In this document: piece by piece, positions 29,811 to 33,262 of the stretch
Position numbering within the stretch: position 1 is the first letter of the stretch
Layout: each line of letters opens with the position of its first letter
From: Vitrella brassicaformis
Taxonomy: Eukaryota > Sar > Vitrellaceae
DNA: 33,262 bases
Direction of reading: 5' to 3'
NCBI GenBank assembly: GCA_001179505.1
Contig: CDMY01000436.1
Coordinates: 1-33,262, forward strand
Translations under genes and position numbers: made by a program
Notes under the pieces: generated by a model
What the model was told of the DNA's origin: nothing
Databases searched by the model: none
What the model saw: only the letters and a program-made list of their open reading frames with translations

Positions 29811-31865
29811 ATGCTGAGGAGGGCCCCTCTATCTCTGCTCGCGAGAGATCTGCAGGCTCTCGGAGGGCGGCAACTTAAGCAATGCAAGCAGCTCGCTGTC
29901 TTCGTCCACAAGGCGATGGCTGCAACCAACGCGACGCGCACCGCCCCAAGCCGTGCAGAAGTGGCAGAATCCTCGTCCGACGACGAGATGATGAGTGAGT
30001 CAGCCGCCGCATCGTCAGCCGACATCGGGATGGGCACCACCACGACCGAATCTCCACGCCGAGTGATCCATATGGCACGACGGAGCGACCCGCCTGTGCC
30101 AGACGAGGCGCTTGCGTCGATTCCCTGGATGGGCCGCTCACGGCTGGCGCGAATGATGACCATCACGGCACAGAGGGGGCCGTTCGACCAGTCGACGTGG
30201 CAAAAGTACATTGCTCGAGCGGACGTCATCCTCCCTGCGCTGAGGGAATACCACCTGGCCTTCATTCTCAACAGCCTGGCTGAGTCGGGTCATCTCTATC
30301 CGACCAAAGGCGACCTGAAGACAACGAAGGCGACACCGATGCAGCAGGGGAATCTGAAGGGCTTTATCGACCGTGCCTTGGTGCAGCTAAGGGGCGTCTA
30401 TGATGAGAGCGCTCTCCCTGACAGCGAGGCTACACCTGACGCGCCACCCGAGTGGACTGGCAAAGGCGCCGCCAGCATCGCCCGAGGGCTCTATCGGCTC
30501 AACTGCCTCGACCCACCATCGTTTGTTCTGCTCGCATCCGTGCTGCAAAGGCCCTTGCCCACTCCTGCAAAAGACCCCCGTCAGCCGCCCCAGCCGCCAG
30601 CCTTTGCCCGAAGTGGTGGGAGGAGAGCCGGGAAGGCCGCTGGCGGTAAACATGCCACACTGGTGGATGATCTCGGCGGCAAAGAGGCCACCTTGGCCAT
30701 ACACACCTTCACAAAGGCGTATCGGCAGACGAGAGCCGCTAACAATGAGGCATCACGGGCTGTCTATGCAGGACTCTTTGCCTTGTTTATGCGGCGGCTG
30801 GGGCATCCTGATGTGCTCAAAGACCTGACGGCTGCCAATGCGGCACTGCTGCTCAACGCATTGGCTGTTGCGTCAACACGGCATCTACCTGTGGCAAGGG
30901 CTGATGGCGGCGACAACCAAGACCAGACCGAAGACCACAAGACCCCTGCCGACCTCCCTTCGACGCAAGACGGCAACTCGCCACCTGTGCCGAGCTTCAA
31001 CAGGTCTGTCACATCCCCTTCGTCAGCTCTGCAGACCCTTCTCGATCGGCTGGCGTCCAGCGGCTTCATTGAGGAAATGAATCTCCATTCGCTCAGCCTC
31101 GTCATGGACGCCGTGGCCAAGCTCTGCTCCCAAGCACAGCAGCAGCAGCCGCAAGAAGACGTCAGGTTTGTATCGTTCTGCGACGTCGTGCTGGAAGAGG
31201 TGGTCGACCGTGTGAGAGGCCTACAGCCGGTGGAAAGAGGGAGGAGACCGACGGATGCCATCCATCCTCAGTCACTGCTGATGATCCTGATGGCGTGCGC
31301 GAGGCTTCACTATCACGGCTCTGTTGCTACCGTCTATGGAAGCCTCCTGCCGCACGCTACCCACCTCATGGAGGCCAACAAGTTGGAGCCCTCCATGCTC
31401 GTGTCGCTGGCGCGTGCTGTGGCTGATTTGCATCAGGAGGGCCTTCTCGCAGCGTCAGGCGGCGATATGTTGGGGCGGCTGCTGGCGGCTCTTCTTAGGG
31501 CGGCTGGGAGGAGGCTGGGGCAGATCGAGCTCAAGGAGATCGTCATGCTGCTCGACTCGTGGACAAGGGGACAATTCGATGATGCACTTGGGCTCTATGT
31601 GGAAAGAAGCGAAGACAAGAGGACGCACATCGCCTCTGCACCGATCAAGTCGACTGATGGCGGTCTCTTGCGAAGAAGCGACTTTGGGAGTCCTCTACAT
31701 GAGCTGGTCAAGAGGCGGGTGGTGCGGTTGATGCAAGAGAAGACGCAGGCCGGGAGCTCGGATGAGCTGATCCGCCTGCATGGGAAGGTTGCGTGGTGCT
31801 ACCAGCAAGCAAATCTGAGCAAGAGTGACACGGATGATGTGATGCGGCTGATCCATGGATGTTGA
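29811..31865 (+). CDS. intronless helical-repeat protein, probably organelle-targeted
   Basis: A single open frame of 684 codons with no intron, unlike its neighbours. The first 38 residues (MLRRAPLSLLARDLQALGGR onward) are rich in Arg/Lys/Leu/Ala with almost no acidic residue, fitting a mitochondrial presequence. An acidic Ser-rich linker follows (about 50-75). The rest is mostly helical, with repeating amphipathic segments such as EYHLAFILNSLAESG, AANAALLLNALAVAS, NLHSLSLVMDAVAKL, HPQSLLMILMACARL and EPSMLVSLARAVADL. This pattern resembles the FASTK, HPR and OPR repeat families that bind organelle RNAs, which are expanded in apicomplexans and relatives. No RAP domain is evident at the C-terminus. 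The repeat-family assignment is inference; the coding call is firm. Confidence 0.85.
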   Translation: MLRRAPLSLLARDLQALGGRQLKQCKQLAVFVHKAMAATNATRTAPSRAEVAESSSDDEMMSESAAASSADIGMGTTTTESPRRVIHMARRSDPPVPDEALASIPWMGRSRLARMMTITAQRGPFDQSTWQKYIARADVILPALREYHLAFILNSLAESGHLYPTKGDLKTTKATPMQQGNLKGFIDRALVQLRGVYDESALPDSEATPDAPPEWTGKGAASIARGLYRLNCLDPPSFVLLASVLQRPLPTPAKDPRQPPQPPAFARSGGRRAGKAAGGKHATLVDDLGGKEATLAIHTFTKAYRQTRAANNEASRAVYAGLFALFMRRLGHPDVLKDLTAANAALLLNALAVASTRHLPVARADGGDNQDQTEDHKTPADLPSTQDGNSPPVPSFNRSVTSPSSALQTLLDRLASSGFIEEMNLHSLSLVMDAVAKLCSQAQQQQPQEDVRFVSFCDVVLEEVVDRVRGLQPVERGRRPTDAIHPQSLLMILMACARLHYHGSVATVYGSLLPHATHLMEANKLEPSMLVSLARAVADLHQEGLLAASGGDMLGRLLAALLRAAGRRLGQIELKEIVMLLDSWTRGQFDDALGLYVERSEDKRTHIASAPIKSTDGGLLRRSDFGSPLHELVKRRVVRLMQEKTQAGSSDELIRLHGKVAWCYQQANLSKSDTDDVMRLIHGC

Positions 31866-32049
31866 TGGGCGTTAGCGTCAGTAGCGTGAGTAGCAGAGCT
31901 GTTCTTCAGTTGGTGCCGTTTAAATTTCGAGACGCGAGCCTCACCATAGCCCAGTTCTCACCGTGGCATCGTCCTCTGCGTGCAGCTCGGCACGATCACC
32001 CAACACAACAAACAACTGCATGCACTCTGCTTCACGTAACAGGGCTGAG
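31866..32049. other. 3' flank of intronless gene
   Basis: A short stretch between the stop of the intronless gene and the direct-repeat region; nothing further is recognised. Confidence 0.4.
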
Positions 32050-32436
32050 TTTTCCGGACATGATGCGAGCTCAGTTTGGCCCACTTCGCCCACCGGGCGT
32101 CTCAAGCCTCTGTTCCGCTCCACGAACAGATGACGCAAGCAATGATCTCCCTTGGCGAGAATTGGAGACGGGACGAGAAATTCAATTCGAGCCATTTTTT
32201 GGATTCGAGACAGAAATTTCGTCCCGTTTCTCACATTTCCGGCTCCGCTCGGCTTCTCAGCCTTCTTTCGGCCACAGATGCCCCGGTTCTTTTTGTTTTC
32301 ATCCGCTTTCTGGCTCGTGTGGTCCGCCTCATCCCCTTCCGCCCCTCCCAACTCGTCCGGATGAAATCTGACCATTCCCTCCTCTACCGCCGCGCCACGA
32401 GGGAGGGCGAGCGAGGGCTCGTGGCGCCCTGCCGAA
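32050..32436. repeat. direct repeat unit 1
   Basis: This unit matches 32437-32780 along its length. Anchors are gggcgtctc (32095 and 32459), a block including gcgagaattggagacgggac, then tcagccttctttcggccaca, and aactcgtccggatgaa (32350 and 32700). The offset drifts from about 364 to 350 nt, showing small indels. Edges are approximate. Confidence 0.75.
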
Positions 32437-32780
32437 ACGCGAGCTTCACGATGCTCAGTGGGCGTCTCGAAGCCGCCGATCTCCTTCCCGAATCAGACGA
32501 TGCAAGCAATGATTTTCCTGGCGAGAATTGGAGACGGGACGAGAAATTCGAGATTCGGAGACAGAGATTTCGTCCCTTTCTCACAATTCCCGTCCGCTCG
32601 GGTTCTCAGCCTTCTTTCGGCCACAGATCCTCCGTTTCTTCTTCTTTTCATCTGCTTTGTGGCTGGTGTGGTCCGCCTCATCCCTTTCTGCCCCTCCCAA
32701 CTCGTCCGGATGAAGTCTTATTCTTCCTTCCCCTACCGCCGTGCCGCGAGCGAGGCCTCCGCCGGTGGCGCCCTGCCGGC
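32437..32780. repeat. direct repeat unit 2
   Basis: The second, diverged copy of the unit at 32050-32436. On the minus strand both copies carry a similar short peptide frame containing HPDELGGAE, DEADHTS and ICGRKKAE. The second copy is frameshifted further along, so present coding is unlikely. It may be a remnant of a dispersed element. Confidence 0.75.
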
Positions 32781-33001
32781 TGCTGAGCGGGTGGCGACTG
32801 CCTGAAACCTGTCTGGCGTCAGCTGAGTAGGCGGCGCACACCTTCGTTTGTCTTCAAACTTTGAGCATCCTCAGGTGAGTATATGCGTCGTGTCATGTGT
32901 TGGCTGCGGTGATGGTATGGGGTATGGAGAATGTTAAGGGATGACTGCGTGGTCTGTTTCATCGCTGTGGTGATCTCATCTGCTGTCATTCCTGTGTGCA
33001 G

Positions 33002-33262
33002 ATGGAATTTTGGGTTTCTCTCCTGCTGGCCGTCTCCTTTCTCGATGGAGTCCTCAAGAGGTCAGTTCATTTGTGTGGTGACGTTGTGTGGTGCGCTCAT
33101 GTGTGGTGGTGAGTCAGCCCTGCCCATCGCCTCTGCCCTCTGGGCAAACCTCACATGTGTGGTGACCTGGCGATGGATTCCATGGGTGGCTGTCGCCTGG
33201 GGCGATGGTAGTGTGGAGTTGGATGGTGTGTAGGTGAATACATGGTCGGGGGGGGGGGGGGG
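33002..33262 (+). CDS. partial gene for a secreted protein, first coding exon
   Basis: An intron in the 5' untranslated region is likely (donor tcag/GTGAGT at 32875, acceptor tgtgtgcag at 33001). It ends directly before ATG 33002. The first coding exon (33002-33060) encodes MEFWVSLLLAVSFLDGVLKR, which looks like a signal peptide, and ends at a GTCAGT donor. A further exon may start after 33115 but the frame there is uncertain. The gene runs off the window, and nothing can be said about function. Confidence 0.4.
33248..33262. repeat. poly-G run at window end
   Basis: Fifteen consecutive G bases form the very end of the window. This often marks a contig edge or unresolved homopolymer. Confidence 0.8.

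Noticed and set aside
32076-32786. Plus-strand open frame of 236 codons across the repeat region
   Set aside because: The two repeat units are read in different frames within it, so the frame is open by chance rather than by selection.
1-33262. tRNA, rRNA, CRISPR or bacterial operon features
   Set aside because: No cloverleaf, rRNA-like block or spaced direct-repeat array was recognised by eye. The intron structure makes a bacterial source implausible. A covariance-model scan would be needed to exclude small RNAs.

Overview
The window looks like nuclear DNA from an intron-dense, GC-rich protist, most likely an alveolate. My best guess is a chromerid such as Vitrella brassicaformis, but that is inference from style and cannot be proven from this sequence alone. 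The reasons are eukaryote-only genes (a TFIIIC subunit, a Rab23-type GTPase), many short GT-AG introns rich in TG/CA and TCTG/CAGA repeats, and long low-complexity protein tracts. I rebuilt the gene models by hand, joining open frames at GT/AG sites. In eight multi-exon models the exon lengths and intron phases close exactly from start to stop. The ninth (10115..13701) closes only if two single-base frame breaks in homopolymers are corrected.

Layout. 1-1416: little beyond a possible small two-exon gene. 1417-5481 (-): a secreted, single-pass membrane protein with a complete von Willebrand A (vWA) domain, a long disordered stalk, one membrane span and a cytoplasmic tail. 5957-9778 (-): a coiled-coil protein with a Pro/Arg/Ser-rich tail. 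10115-13701 (-): a leucine-rich-repeat protein with a C-terminal TLDc-like domain and two apparent frameshifts. 14206-19205 (-): an 18-exon TPR protein that fits TFIIIC subunit 3 (GTF3C3/Tfc4). 19400-22019 (+): an unrecognised membrane protein, divergent from the TFIIIC gene across 194 bp. 22517-23902 (-): a Rab23-type small GTPase. 23985-24179 (+): a possible 64-residue protein. 24484-26505 and 27102-29251 (+): two tandem, diverged paralogues of an F-box-like family I do not recognise. 29811-31865 (+): an intronless 684-residue protein with a mitochondrial-type N-terminus and helical repeats reminiscent of FASTK/HPR/OPR organelle RNA-binding proteins. 32050-32780: a diverged direct repeat of about 350-365 bp. 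33002-33262 (+): the start of a secreted-protein gene, running into a poly-G end.

There is no operon logic here: genes carry their own promoters, and neighbours are mostly unrelated in function. The links visible in the sequence are the paralogue pair, the divergent TFIIIC/membrane-protein promoter, the very close head-to-head Rab23/small-ORF pair, and a 49-nt element (45/49 identical) lying just past the stop codons of two neighbouring minus-strand genes. The most interesting items are the vWA adhesin-like protein, whose layout recalls apicomplexan TRAP/MIC2 invasion adhesins, the tandem novel family, the duplicated 3' element, and introns that carry complementary tetranucleotide blocks able to fold their ends together.
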